A stretch of 64,000 bases of DNA from Apostichopus japonicus (Eukaryota; Echinodermata; Holothuroidea; Aspidochirotida; Stichopodidae). The DNA lies in NCBI RefSeq assembly GCF_037975245.1, contig NC_092571.1, forward strand, positions 10,921,917-10,985,916. The letters run 5' to 3'. Positions 13,460 through 23,917 of the stretch are shown here, one piece after another (within the stretch, counting starts at the first letter, position 1; every line of letters starts with the position of its first letter). A program made the position numbers and the translations under genes. The notes under the pieces are model-generated. The model did not search any database. It saw only the letters and a list, made by a program, of their open reading frames with translations, and was not told the origin of the DNA.

Positions 13460-13742
13460 CTGTTTTTGTTGATGTCGAATAATTATCTCGATAGGCGATC
13501 AATAGGTTAGCAGGTTTCGTCCATTTATGGTCTGTTAGCAAATCGATCAACAGTTTCATGGTTTGTTTTTCCTGTTTCATTATAGTGTCGTGTCCAGTCT
13601 TTACACCTTTTTCAGTAAATCTCTCGATTCTCCGAACCAATTGCTCAACATCTGCATTCGAAAGTTCCTCGTTCTTCTGTACAAGAGACTGAATATACTC
13701 ATAGATGGCACGAAGCTCACTATAGTTAGATGACGTGGCCAT
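13460..13742 (-). CDS. TRIM-like B-box protein, exon 1 (N-terminal helical region)
   Basis: Starts at ATG 13742 (ATGGCCACG) and ends at donor ACAG|gtaacc, phase 1, giving 94 residues plus a split codon. Just upstream, ttttccttccag (AG at 13746-13747 on the complement) looks like an acceptor, so a 5'-UTR exon probably lies further up. The peptide has several amphipathic stretches (YSELRAIYEYIQSLVQK, ADVEQLVRRIERF, MKLLIDLLTDHKW). The size and helical pattern would fit a death-fold domain such as CARD or DED, but I cannot confirm it. No RING cysteines are present, unlike classical TRIM proteins, whose RING precedes the B-box. Confidence 0.7.
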
Positions 13743-13760
13743 TTTCTGGAAGGAAAATTA

Positions 13761-14530
13761 ATATTTATTAACTAGAGTATGAATACAGTGCCCATATTTT
13801 CCAAAAAAAATCATTAAACAAGTAGTAGAGACCGATGTCGATTCTGATTGGCTACTTGCGACGATCTAACTATAGTTAAGACCGACTGTAGTGAACTACG
13901 GGTTCCCTGTTATTATCATTCCTGAGTTGAAAGTCACCCCCCCCCCCCCCCACCGCGCCCTCCTGCCACCCTGGCGATGACCAGGCACGGAAACATGTTT
14001 GCAAATAACTGCATTATTTTCATATATATCGTCTAGATTTCAGAAAGGGGAAGTTAGGCAACTTGGAAGGTTCTAGCAAGTTATTGGGCAATCAACTTGA
14101 TGTTATAGCGCAATAGGCTGAGTAAGCAGTTCATTTTACTGTAAGTAACACGTAAAATGAAAATGTACCTATCCAAGCCGAAAACCTAACTAAAAAATGC
14201 TTCCATGTGTCCCTGGATACTTGTATTGCTACTGTTTTACATGGAATGCTATGGGAGTTTGTACATAAAGTTACAGTATGCACAAGTATTGTTGAATAAA
14301 ATGTAAGACACTTTAAACTTAACTAATTTTGACATAACCGAACCCTGTAGTTGTTGCAACTAAAACTCTGGTGGGACAGAATGTTGCATGCAATCATGTG
14401 AATCTTTTGCCTTTATCGGACCTAACCACATATAGTCAAATAAAATTCTATTTCAGCTACATATAGTCAAAGTATGACTCTGTTCTTATTACTGTATACT
14501 GGTTTATTTGGATAACACACTGTTTATATG
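13761..14530. other. Upstream flank of the TRIM-like gene
   Basis: Presumed to hold its 5'-UTR exon and promoter, but no clear TATA box or exon could be fixed. A C run lies at about 13938-13951. Confidence 0.4.
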
Positions 14531-14871
14531 CACGCAAAAAAATGGAGTGTTGAATTTTAACACTTTCCAGGTGTAACCGTTCACCCTACACCTGAAGGGT
14601 TACTCTGACCCTGAGTAGGGTTACATAATTTATGTAGCGTGGATTTTTTAACACCTGCAGAAGTGTACTTTCAGTTCGAGCATTCTGATTGGTCAAACCT
14701 CCCGTCAGCTGGATTCTTAGTACCGTGAACACCCATTTACCGTACCTAGCAATACCTGTACCAGTTTGTCGACATTTATCGTTACTAAATGTACTATAGT
14801 AACCACAGCCATATATACGTTCAAGCCACAAAACGTTACGTACTCAGTGTGCGATAACGAGCTACAATGGC

Positions 14872-16225
14872 ATGAAAATGACGTTATAGGAGACTGGGGC
14901 CTGGAAGAATTGATTGAAAAATTCGAAGGTATGTTTTGATATTATGTAAGTGTACGTGACAATTACGAGATATGCTTAGAGACCCACGACTAAGCTGGGT
15001 AGACGAATGCATTTGAATCGCTTGCGTTACGTAGACCTAACGTTAAAGTCATACTATAAGTTAATATAATAGGCTAGCTGCTGTTTGTCATAGTCAACTC
15101 ATAATTGTCAACGAATCAGTGTAGCCTACATACAAGTAAACATTAAACGGAATTGCCTTCGGACGGACGGAGGACTTTGGTCTAGGCCTTTATTGTAATC
15201 TAGTGCATTCTATTCCTTTTTGTGCGTTAACCGTAACTTCGTATACCCTGCGAGTCACTTTTTTAAGTAGTACTACTACTAGGCCTAGGCCTAGTACTAG
15301 TAGTAGGGTATACTTAGGCTATTTCAAGACAATGCATTTTAAATAGCATCAGGCATGGGCCTATAGTTACGCTGGTACTATGTTCAATAAGGGATAAACA
15401 TATATTCATGTAATGCAATATATAATTACCACTAATTGCCATTTTAGCTTGTAAGTTGTAGCAAGTAGGCCGAAGCTGATGTGGATTGGTGATACTTTTA
15501 GACCTAGGCCTAGGCCCAACTATAATTTAGATATCTTATGGAAGTGATCTAGCTGTTATAATTCATTATCAATCTACACAATTGCATACAGTGGGAGTGA
15601 GCATTGTTTTAAGCATTGTTAACATGATGCATTTGTTATAAAAGTTGCCTACCTTGTCTGATGAAAGTTTAATGCAAGTTCCTGTTTTGACAAGTAATCA
15701 CTATAGGCCATCTGGCTTTCTAGATTCAAACGTACTTGAAGAAGTTAGAATCACAACTGATTAAATTGTGTGCATTTTCTTTAGGAATGTTCATGTTTTG
15801 TGAGGGGTACATGTAAAAAACTGCTTATGCTCCAAGGTTTTAACACAACTTCATTATGATGGGAATTTTCTTTTCTTTTCTTTGTTGTTACTTAGGAAGC
15901 ATCAACTTGGAATTCTATTTGCAAAAGATTTCAGAAAGACCTCAGCAATATGTGTTACTTCTTGGAGGAAGCAAAATACACCCAAGCAGTCATTTGTGAT
16001 CATCCAGAGACATGCCCTACCCCAGAGGACATTTATGAAGCCATTGATGTTTGCTTCAAATTATTCTACGTGTTAAATCTGAATTATACCAAATTGCAAG
16101 TCTCGGTGCCTGGGAATTTTTCCAAAAAGTTGTCTACAAGTTGCCTGGTGGTGTGAAACGCAACCAGATTCGAGATTTTTATGCTCACCGTGCCGACAAA
16201 AAAAAACAACGTTACTGCAGTTTAG
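14872..16225 (+). pseudogene. Decayed two-exon gene inside TIR element copy 1
   Basis: Exon 1 begins at ATG 14872 and ends at donor CGAAG|gtatgt (14928). Exon 2 starts at 15896 after tgttgttacttag. Against the copy at 61573 a G is missing after the start codon, so the frame meets TAG within a few codons. Further indels split exon 2 into overlapping frames, each with protein-like segments (TPEDIYEAIDVCFKLFYV and VLNLNYTK in one, GAWEFFQKVVYKLPGGVK in another). This implies an ancestral single frame now broken. I do not recognise the family. Confidence 0.6.
15277..15296. repeat. 20-bp perfect palindrome
   Basis: TACTAGGCCTAGGCCTAGTA is its own reverse complement and lies in the intron of the element's gene. 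The matching place in the second copy (about 61975) is shorter, keeping only tagtagtagtactagtagg. Confidence 0.85.
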
Positions 16226-17449
16226 CAGTTGTCATAGACAGAATTCCATGTTTCCTCATCTCACGGATCAGAATGTATGTAAAGTTGATGCTTATTTGGA
16301 ATTGTCTTTGGGAAGAGTTGTTTCTTTGTCTTTAATCTAGAAACCAAAAGGCATGTGCAAAAAAATAATGTCGAGAACAAACTTAAAGACTATATATATA
16401 ACCATGAACAATCTACATATCTCAACTATCTATTTCTATAACCATGAACAATCTATATATCGCAACTTTCTATTTCTATAATATACCTCTTTAACTATAC
16501 TTTGTAAATATTATTGCTATGGAGATGGAATTCTTGGGCGTGAGCCAGTGAAAGTCCGAAAGTTGGTGCTTATGTAGGTCAGGCAGGATGAAGGAGAGAT
16601 AAGGGGAGATGGGGGTCAAGAGGGGTTAGAGATGTGTGTGTGTGTGTGTTTCTACAGTGTATGCTATGTACAGACTACTTATGATATTGTGTGAGAGGAA
16701 GGGAGTTCACTGTTCACTTTGACTTTGACTTGGAATATTGGCCTTGTGTGTTGTTGTGCTGGCTGTTGGGAAAATGAAGGGTGTGGCTGAGTGAAGTGAC
16801 TGCAAACTGATGAAGACCTGAGAGATTGAGTGAAGGAGTAGTGAAGGAATAAAAGTCACAGAACATTATAAATATTCTCTATTCTTATCTTTGGAATTCC
16901 ACGCTTCCGCATGAAACTTTGCAGCTTTGTCGGGACTAAACTAACATCGATCCTCTACTCGACAAATAAAGACCAAGTAACTGCACTGTAGCATTTGAAA
17001 ATGTTGGCACTTTTAAGTTGACTTAATTCCACAAGACAATACTTTTATAGCCTAAATTGTTCGTTTTACATTTAATGGGATATAATAAATGGACCTCTGG
17101 AATAGGAAGGTAGTAGGGTGTTTAATTGCTGAAAATCCCACATTCTGAATTGTTTGTGTTGTCATTGCTTTTTGCTCTCTCTTAAATGTAACTTTCTGCT
17201 GTGAGCGATTCAAACATGCATCCATATTGTTTACCTAATTACTAGGTAATAATTAACCTAAAACCTGTATAAAATATTTACTAAAAGGGTGCGATGTAAA
17301 CTTTTCTGGCAAAATTTTACATAACAGTATTGTATTTGCGTTACATAATAAACATGTAAAACTTTACAAACCAGCAGTTAAATATACATCCAGAAGTATA
17401 AACGAGAGAGCACTATTGTGTGTTGAGAGTCCATTAAGTATCATCTTGA

Positions 17450-17720
17450 CACAGATGACAAATGAATACTATATGGTGGTAATTCTACTCACTGAAGCAG
17501 AACTTTGACACCCAGAAGGCCAAAAAATGTGCACTAGAGTGTTAATTATACTCCCAGAAGTGCAATTTTGACACCCAGAAGTGCTAACAAATGAACACTT
17601 TATGGTGTTAATTTTACTTCCTGAAGTGTCATGTTGACACCCAGAAGTTTTAACAAATGAACACTTTATTGTGTTAATTTTACTCCCTGTAGTGTACCTT
17701 CAACACCAGGAAGTGTTATT
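17450..17720. repeat. ~65-bp tandem repeats near the right end of the TIR element
   Basis: Units of 63-66 bp, each with ttgacacccagaag followed by a gtgttaattttact-like block, recur at about 17505, 17568 and 17634, with a degenerate fourth. The gtgtta/taacac words also occur next to both TIRs, so the ends are built of related subrepeats. Confidence 0.8.
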
Positions 17721-18248
17721 TTGACACTTGTATGGGTGTTGTTAAGGCAACACTCGCAAAGTGTTATATTATGTTACACTTCTGAAGTGTTAATTTAACC
17801 CGGTGGGTGTTGTCCCTAATCCAAACAGGGTGGGGTGTTAAATTCAACACTTTACGATTCAAATTTAACACTTCATTTTTTTGAGTGTGATCACGTTACA
17901 CTTTGTGTTCAAAGTATTCCATATAACTGTTAGTGAATATTATCACTCACCTCTTACGACTCACGTAGTGGATTGATGTCGAATTACCTCTTTCCAACTC
18001 TGAGCCAGTCACCTGGAATTGGCATCAAATATATCTGAATATAGTGTAAAAAGATTCTCGTAATCCTTTGACACTACGAAGAGCTTTGGTTGTTTTCGTG
18101 CACTGTACAACGTAATCTGATGGCAAAAGTTGTATGTTCCTGTTCTTATATGCTGGTGGTTTGTTGTAGTAATATGGAGGGTATTGTAGTATGGGGAATA
18201 CTGTTGATATCGTAATATTTCGGGATTTTCTTTAGACGCATAGCGTTA

Positions 18249-18251
<3 letters not shown>

Positions 18252-18283
<32 letters not shown>
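18252..18283. repeat. (TA)n microsatellite
   Basis: Uninterrupted TA dinucleotides, about 16 units. Confidence 0.95.
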
Positions 18284-18286
<3 letters not shown>

Positions 18287-18539
18287 AAATTCTTTGTTCC
18301 TGTGTTGAAACCTATCGAACCGTGTTCGCCAATGCAAGCACTCAATGAAATCGTATAACCGCTAACAAATCCGTTCATATCGGTCTACAAGTGCAAGTTC
18401 AAATAGTGTTTCCCATATGATGTATGGTGTAATTAATAAAACTGAGGAATGATGGCATATGTTGGACACTAGGGAAAATAATGCTGTATAACCAGGGTGA
18501 TGTTATGGAACATAACAACTCTATGGTTTAACACAACAA

Positions 18540-18690
18540 GTGACCAGTTAGTGTGAAAAGAAGAGAAAAAATAGTGACTTTATTCACGATAACACACTAG
18601 AAAAAGATGCTGTTTAATAAAGTAAGCGACCAGTTGATGTTAAAAGAAGAGAAAAAATGGGTTCACTTTATTCACGATAACACACACAAA
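18540..18690. repeat. Two-copy direct repeat, period about 87 bp
   Basis: gaccagttagtgtgaaaag...gtgactttattcacgataacacac (from 18542) recurs as gaccagttgatgttaaaag...ttcactttattcacgataacacac (from 18628). The rest of 17888-18950 shows nothing recognisable. Confidence 0.85.
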
Positions 18691-18949
18691 TATAAGTATA
18701 TACACATCATATGTTTATATAACAGGTATTGGTATTGCTATACTGTCGAATTATGAATCAGCATAGTGGTTAGTCTTTTGTGAAAAGCTTGCAAACGATT
18801 ATTTGATTTAAAATGTGGAAGGACGTTTGTGCCAGATGTTAAAACAAATTGTTATTAAAGCTGTGATTTACCATGTACAGTTTAATGGCGGGTAAACATG
18901 GAAAATAACGTGATTTGTTGTTACACAAATGGATAGCATCAGCTAACAC

Positions 18950-20310
18950 ACTAGGTAGCATTGTCATTACAATACTTGAATACAATCCCAGCAATGTTGT
19001 ACTAGTGAATATCTGTAATCTTTAACAGGTTATATTGCAGGTTTAACTGATTTGTTGAAAACCTTCTAGGTTTCATTGAAATTAGTTTGATCAATACATT
19101 CTGTAAAATTTGAAGAGGATTTAAGAAACTTTGCATGATGTACCATCAATTTCAATTGCAGATAAGATAGTTGAGAATAAACAAATGAAATTTAGAGTAA
19201 ATTTGAATTGCTTTTTTCATTTGGAAGGGTGTGTCTAATATGATCGTAGAGAAAATCAATGTACTTAAATTAACGTTGACATAGATCATTAATACGTTGC
19301 TTCGATGATAAATTTTCATCAATAATCAATCCTAAGTATTTTGTCAAATGTAATTTAAAAATTACAATACCGTCAAATTAAAAACTATAGTAACATGAAT
19401 GACATCTTAAGCGCATGAACAATTGTCTAGCTAGTTTTGCTAATGTGTAAAGTTAATTAGCTTGCATCAAACCAATCCTTAAGTTGCCTCAGAGCCAAGT
19501 TGACCTTCTTAATTCAACCGGCACAACATATTTGTATCATCAGCAAAATGGCGAGTGGAACATGTGATATAATAAAAGTACATAAAGTCTCATGTGAATA
19601 ATAATAATAATAATTATAACCAGCAGTTATTTTTACGACGTTAAATTAAGGGACCATAAATGGCTTATGGATTACAACTTACTCGTCGGGTGGTTTCCAA
19701 TTCAATATTTTATCCCAAATTTGGAATCTTTCCAATTTACGAAGTCATTTCAGAAGGGAAAACCTTATTGAATGTTCACTGTATCAAAGGCTTTGAATTC
19801 TTTCAATTCCAGGTATAATCATAAAACACTATTACCCTTCTCCAACGTATACTGTAAATTTTAATAATTTATAATAAAGCAAGGCTGGTTGAGTGACCCT
19901 CCCTAAATCCAGACAAAACACTTAGAAATACAAAACATCATTTGTGTTTAAAAAAATGTTTACAACCTTTTCTCTATGTCACTTTCAAGAAGCTTATGAA
20001 TGAAAGGAAGCCCACTTGTAAATTTGAAACTTTCCGGCAAAGTTGTTTAACCCCTTCTGAACAAATGGAATAACTTTTGATAATGTGAGAACATTATGAT
20101 TAATCTAAGATAAAAAGAATCTTTGAAGATATGGACCAATACAGGGGCTATAGCACATGGGAGACGGAATTGTAATAAACTTAACAGGAATACCGTCAAA
20201 ACCTGGAGCCTTTCCACGTTTTAATCCATCAATAAGCTTGATTATTTTTTGTATGGGTGATGATAACTTTAAACTGTTGCCTTGTCCATTGTACTGTTTT
20301 AGGATTGTTT
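18950..20310 (-). mobile_element. Decayed non-LTR retrotransposon, reverse transcriptase (minus strand)
   Basis: Read on the minus strand from about 20300, landmarks of a non-LTR reverse transcriptase appear in order but with frameshifts and stops. They are GLKRGKAPGFDGIPVKFI (about 20190-20245), ELKEFKAFDTVNIQ (motif A, about 19785), SPFCADDTNM (motif C, about 19545), LKDWFDA...LTLHISKT (about 19460) and KYLGLIIDENLSSKQRI (about 19300). The order and spacing fit the jockey/CR1 group. Motif B is not readable. No endonuclease was seen, so the copy is truncated and dead. Confidence 0.75.
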
Positions 20311-22072
20311 GTGAATATCTTTATAATTTTACATTTTTAACTATTTTGTATACAGTTTACTGTTTGCGAAAATTCAAACATTATCCTTAAATAAACTTTT
20401 TAACAGCTCAAATCAACAAATAAATATTCTTGCTTGTGGTCAATGTTGTCTTCTAATTGCTCTATATTATATTTATATACTTATATAAGTACTTAAGCAA
20501 ATCATTAACATCATTACAAACAAAATGTTTAATGCGCCTATAAGTCGCATTAAAACAACAGAAAATCCATGGTTTTAAACAGCAGCTGTTAATACTGGAC
20601 TTGCAGGGCAAGGCTGTCATTGCGCACGAATGTGATTTGGCTTGTGATCGAATAACGTCACGCTGCGCGCGCGTGTCTAAAAGTTTCCGCTGCGATATGA
20701 TTATGACTGTTGTGTTAATGTTGTAGAAATACACTAAATTTATTAGTTACCTATATCGTATGCATGTACACGTATATAGCTTGATATGGACACATACAAG
20801 TCTGGAATGCCTGGTCATACTATTATTACGACAAGGAAACAATCACTCGTTTACTCGTGATGTCAATAACCAAAAGGATAGCTGCCTTTGGCGCTCATGA
20901 TTGTTCAAATCCGGTAGGTTATGGCTTGTGTTAGTTTAACATTGTCATTTTGGGTTGGTGGTTTCACTAGTCACATTACATATTTCAATCATTTTGAGGA
21001 ATGTCAGTGCGTTATGAAGTGTACATAATTATACTTATAAATCGAAGAATCGTTGTGTATTAATGATAAAGATAAAATAGTAGCTTCAGAGAGTTTAACA
21101 AGTCCCTATGTAAATTTGTTCAAATTTGACCACCCCCCTCCCCCAAATATCCAAAAATATCGAAGAAGGCATATTCACACACCCCTTTTATTGGTTAAAC
21201 TTTATTTCGCTTTCCTTGCACAGTGCGTTAAGTTAAGACCAGTTTAAGCATTGGTTACTACACAGTTCATGCACGGAGATTAATTCACACATAACTATAA
21301 TCTACAATAAATATCTTGTTTGCATAGTTTGTGAATGTGAACTCATTATAGGTTATTTGTATTAAAGTAAATTTAAATACCTATTTATTGTTTTGAATCA
21401 CGTTCCATCTCATCGTATTTATGATATTACTACTTCACATTCTATCTCATCATGTTTATGATATTACTACCTATTATGATGATTTTACACCAAAGACAGA
21501 AGTAATAATAAGAGTATAGTAAAACGATGATCGTTTCTAGTTAGAACGAATGCAGGGGATCATGTATAAAAAACATAAGGATGACTAACAACCCAATCAA
21601 TTCATATTTATAATAACGTTGGAAGTTTACTGTCATTGGTATATCAGTATGTGTATTTATGTTCTGTTTTGTATAATTCTAAATGTTTTTATTACAAGAA
21701 GAAAAAATAATCCGCGTTCAAGGAAACGTTTATTAAGATGCCTTTTCTTAATCGTCTATTAAGATCTCGATTCTAACATGCACACGTGAGTTCAACCAAG
21801 CATAACCCAAGACGATTGCCTCGATTGCCTTGATCTTCCAAGCTATGCTCATGGTAAAAGAACAATCCTACATATTGGAAGTCAATGGCATATATATATA
21901 GCCGTGTATCATTTTCAGTCCAGACATTTCCGAGTTTTGCCTATATATTGAAATCGAAGGTTGTATCAAAGTTGTTCTTCTTCGGACGTTGTCATACTCG
22001 ATAAATTTTAAAAACCGAATCTCTTAAGTGACACATGAAAGCACATCACTGCCAAAATATTCACATAGATCT
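20311..22072. other. Gene-poor stretch with a small tandem repeat
   Basis: Contains a two-copy repeat of about 37 bp at 21400-21471 (ttccatctcatcgtatttat and ttctatctcatcatgtttat, each followed by gatattactac). TTTATT at 21729-21734 reads AATAAA on the minus strand and could end the transcript of the gene at 22073-23002. Nothing else was recognised. Confidence 0.5.
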
Positions 22073-23002
22073 CTAAAACTGAAACAATTTGATTGAATGG
22101 TTTTTGAAGCTGACAAAACCAGTGTTACCGAATCGTGCAAGACTTATTGGCTCGTCGCCATCACTGAATTGAAAAGAAGATACGGATAATTTAATAAGTT
22201 CCCCTGTCTGTTTGTACGTAGAAATCATCCAAGCTTTTGATCTTTCCTGACCAACCCATAGAACCATCCACATCGATCCTGTCCAAATCACTGAAACAGG
22301 GCGTTGACGGGACTTATGTTTAACAGGTTTGAGCGATCCACATGCTTTGGTGGTGATATCGGATACCAACAGTCTGACGTGATCAAATTCGCGGTGGATA
22401 ATGGCAATGACATCGCCGGACGATGCAATGGACGTGACGAGTGATAGTTCCTCCCGCGGTTTGATTTCCTTGACCACTTCTCCCGTTACCAAGCAACCTC
22501 TTATTTCATTCTGAACGCCGATAGAAATCAACAGGTCAAATTTTAACTTGCTGCCGGAAGAGTAATGCGCGTTGATACAAGAAATCCAAGAACCTGTAAT
22601 AACGTCGTCGACCTTCAAGGAGGAAATTGACTCAACGGAGTCATACATATGACCCCGAAAATGGAACCTCACCAAGAAGACTCTCCTTCCGACGGCAAAT
22701 GCTACAACGTTGGTCTCCTTGTCTCGTATTGTCACATTTGCCATAACCACGGGAGCCGTTTTATCGTAGGTTCTCACCAGGTATTGCCAAAGCATTCCAT
22801 TCAAGTCTTGAGGGTCCTTACAAACAAGACGAACACATCCGTTCTCGATCCTTTCGTCATAAATATGGATCAACTGATTCGGCAGGATCATGACACTGCC
22901 AATCAGTTTGTTTATATTAACAGGTTGTCCTTTACTTTGGACAGAATGCGTAAGACCCGGGTTCTTTCTCTGTACGACTGGTTCAGATGTCTGTTTTTCC
23001 AT
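22073..23002 (-). CDS. Paralogue of the TRIM-like C-terminal domain (309 residues, 5' end unresolved)
   Basis: The 309-residue frame aligns by eye with the last ~300 residues of the gene at 9506-13742. Matches include LPNQLIHIYDERIENGCVRLVCKDPQDL against APDQFVRVFDERQSYGRIRLICTDPKQL (written in part), SCINAHYSSG against IGINAHRPYD, MWMVLWVG against KWLLIWQT, and SLARFGNTGFVSFKNHSIKLF against GVCRYREKALICFSNGDVVNF. No B-box or coiled coil is present here. The in-frame Met at 23002 may lie inside a longer exon; a protein-like segment in another frame continues upstream to about 23170 (ALYQQYDYSDYKRESFQQRL). It is either a terminal exon of a gene with unseen 5' exons, or a partial copy. Function unknown. 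Confidence 0.65.
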   Translation of the reverse strand: MEKQTSEPVVQRKNPGLTHSVQSKGQPVNINKLIGSVMILPNQLIHIYDERIENGCVRLVCKDPQDLNGMLWQYLVRTYDKTAPVVMANVTIRDKETNVVAFAVGRRVFLVRFHFRGHMYDSVESISSLKVDDVITGSWISCINAHYSSGSKLKFDLLISIGVQNEIRGCLVTGEVVKEIKPREELSLVTSIASSGDVIAIIHREFDHVRLLVSDITTKACGSLKPVKHKSRQRPVSVIWTGSMWMVLWVGQERSKAWMISTYKQTGELIKLSVSSFQFSDGDEPISLARFGNTGFVSFKNHSIKLFQF

Positions 23003-23565
23003 GTTGGAATAATAATCTATGTTGATTGTTGGGCGTCAGTTCTAATCTTTGTTGGAAACTCTCTCTCTTGTAGTCCGAATAATCGTATTGCTGATACAGT
23101 GCAGGCGCATCTGGCGTCATATAGAACATATGTTCATGCATTAACGACTCTATATAAAACAGAATAGAACGCAAAAGAAACGATCAAGCGTATCAATGCA
23201 ACCCTACGATTTACAGAGGTAAAATATTCGTGATTTGATAATTATTCCCCTGAGAGATTGTAGGATAAAATCATTTGAAAAAAATAAACACTTAAGATTT
23301 CACTTGCATGAAACCACGTTTTCAAAATACAGTTTGGAACTTGCTCTTAATTTAAGGACAAATATTAGGTAATGAAAGAATCCCAAAATTAAAGAAATCG
23401 TGTGGTTTAGAAAGAATGATTAATGAAAAGTTAACATGTTTACTCTATGTAATATTATTCAATACTTTATGATTAATTTTAGCTAGGATATTAAAATATT
23501 GGAGTTTAAGTTAATACTACAAAAATATGTTATAATTACTCCAGGGAACACTATAGAGTGAGAGG
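23003..23565. other. Upstream flank of the C-terminal-domain paralogue
   Basis: 23003-23174 holds the 63-residue minus-strand frame mentioned for the gene below it, shifted by one base, which may be an extension broken by a frameshift or an alternative exon. The rest, to the hAT-type element, is AT-rich without recognisable content. Confidence 0.35.
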
Positions 23566-23573
23566 GTCTAGCA

Positions 23574-23909
23574 CAGGGTTTCCCTAACTTTATCCCCCCA
23601 CGAACCCCCTGTGGATGTCAGAGTTGTCCACGAACCCCCAACTTTTCGAGACACGATATGAGCCAGTATAATTCTATGATACGTATAACAGTGCTTCGTA
23701 AAAGATCAAGTTCATAGTGTAATATTGCAATGGAAAATACAAAGAGAGTTTGTCCATATAAGTACGACTTTTGTACATCACTAAATTAAATGATATGTCA
23801 TATTTAAGTACAAAAAGTTTGTTTTGACTTTCAGAAACGTCTCAAGAACCCACTGGGATGGACTCGTGCACCCCCTGGGGGTTAATGCACCCCAGTTAGG
23901 GAACCCCTG
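23574..23909. mobile_element. hAT-type MITE (336 bp) with 8-bp target-site duplication
   Basis: The left end CAGGGTTTCCCTAAC and the complement of the right end CAGGGGTTCCCTAAC form 15-bp TIRs with one mismatch. Flanking 8-mers GTCTAGCA (23566-23573) and GTCTAGAG (23910-23917) agree at 6 of 8 positions. CAGGGG-type ends and 8-bp duplications are typical of hAT elements. There is no transposase, so it is non-autonomous; the diverged duplication suggests an old insertion. Confidence 0.85.
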
Positions 23910-23917
23910 GTCTAGAG

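Larger units (their letters stand above)
14531..17887. mobile_element. TIR element, copy 1 (~3.36 kb)
   Basis: The left end CACGCAAAAAAATGGAGTG and the right end read on the complement (CACTCAAAAAAATGAAGTG) form terminal inverted repeats of about 28 bp with three mismatches. The body matches 61255-63780 almost continuously at high identity, which shows it as a repeated unit. It carries a decayed spliced gene (14872-16225), a ~600-bp insertion (about 16361-16962) missing from the other copy, and ~65-bp tandem repeats near the right end. The target-site duplication is not clear (possibly TG). No transposase was recognised, so it may be non-autonomous. Confidence 0.65.

Noticed and set aside
16051-16335. 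94-codon plus frame in TIR element copy 1 as an intact gene
   Set aside because: Only a piece of the broken reading frame of the element's gene; the true frame is interrupted by indels.
22649-23167. 172-codon plus frame opposite the C-terminal-domain paralogue
   Set aside because: Shadow of the minus-strand coding region, whose frame matches another gene in the window.
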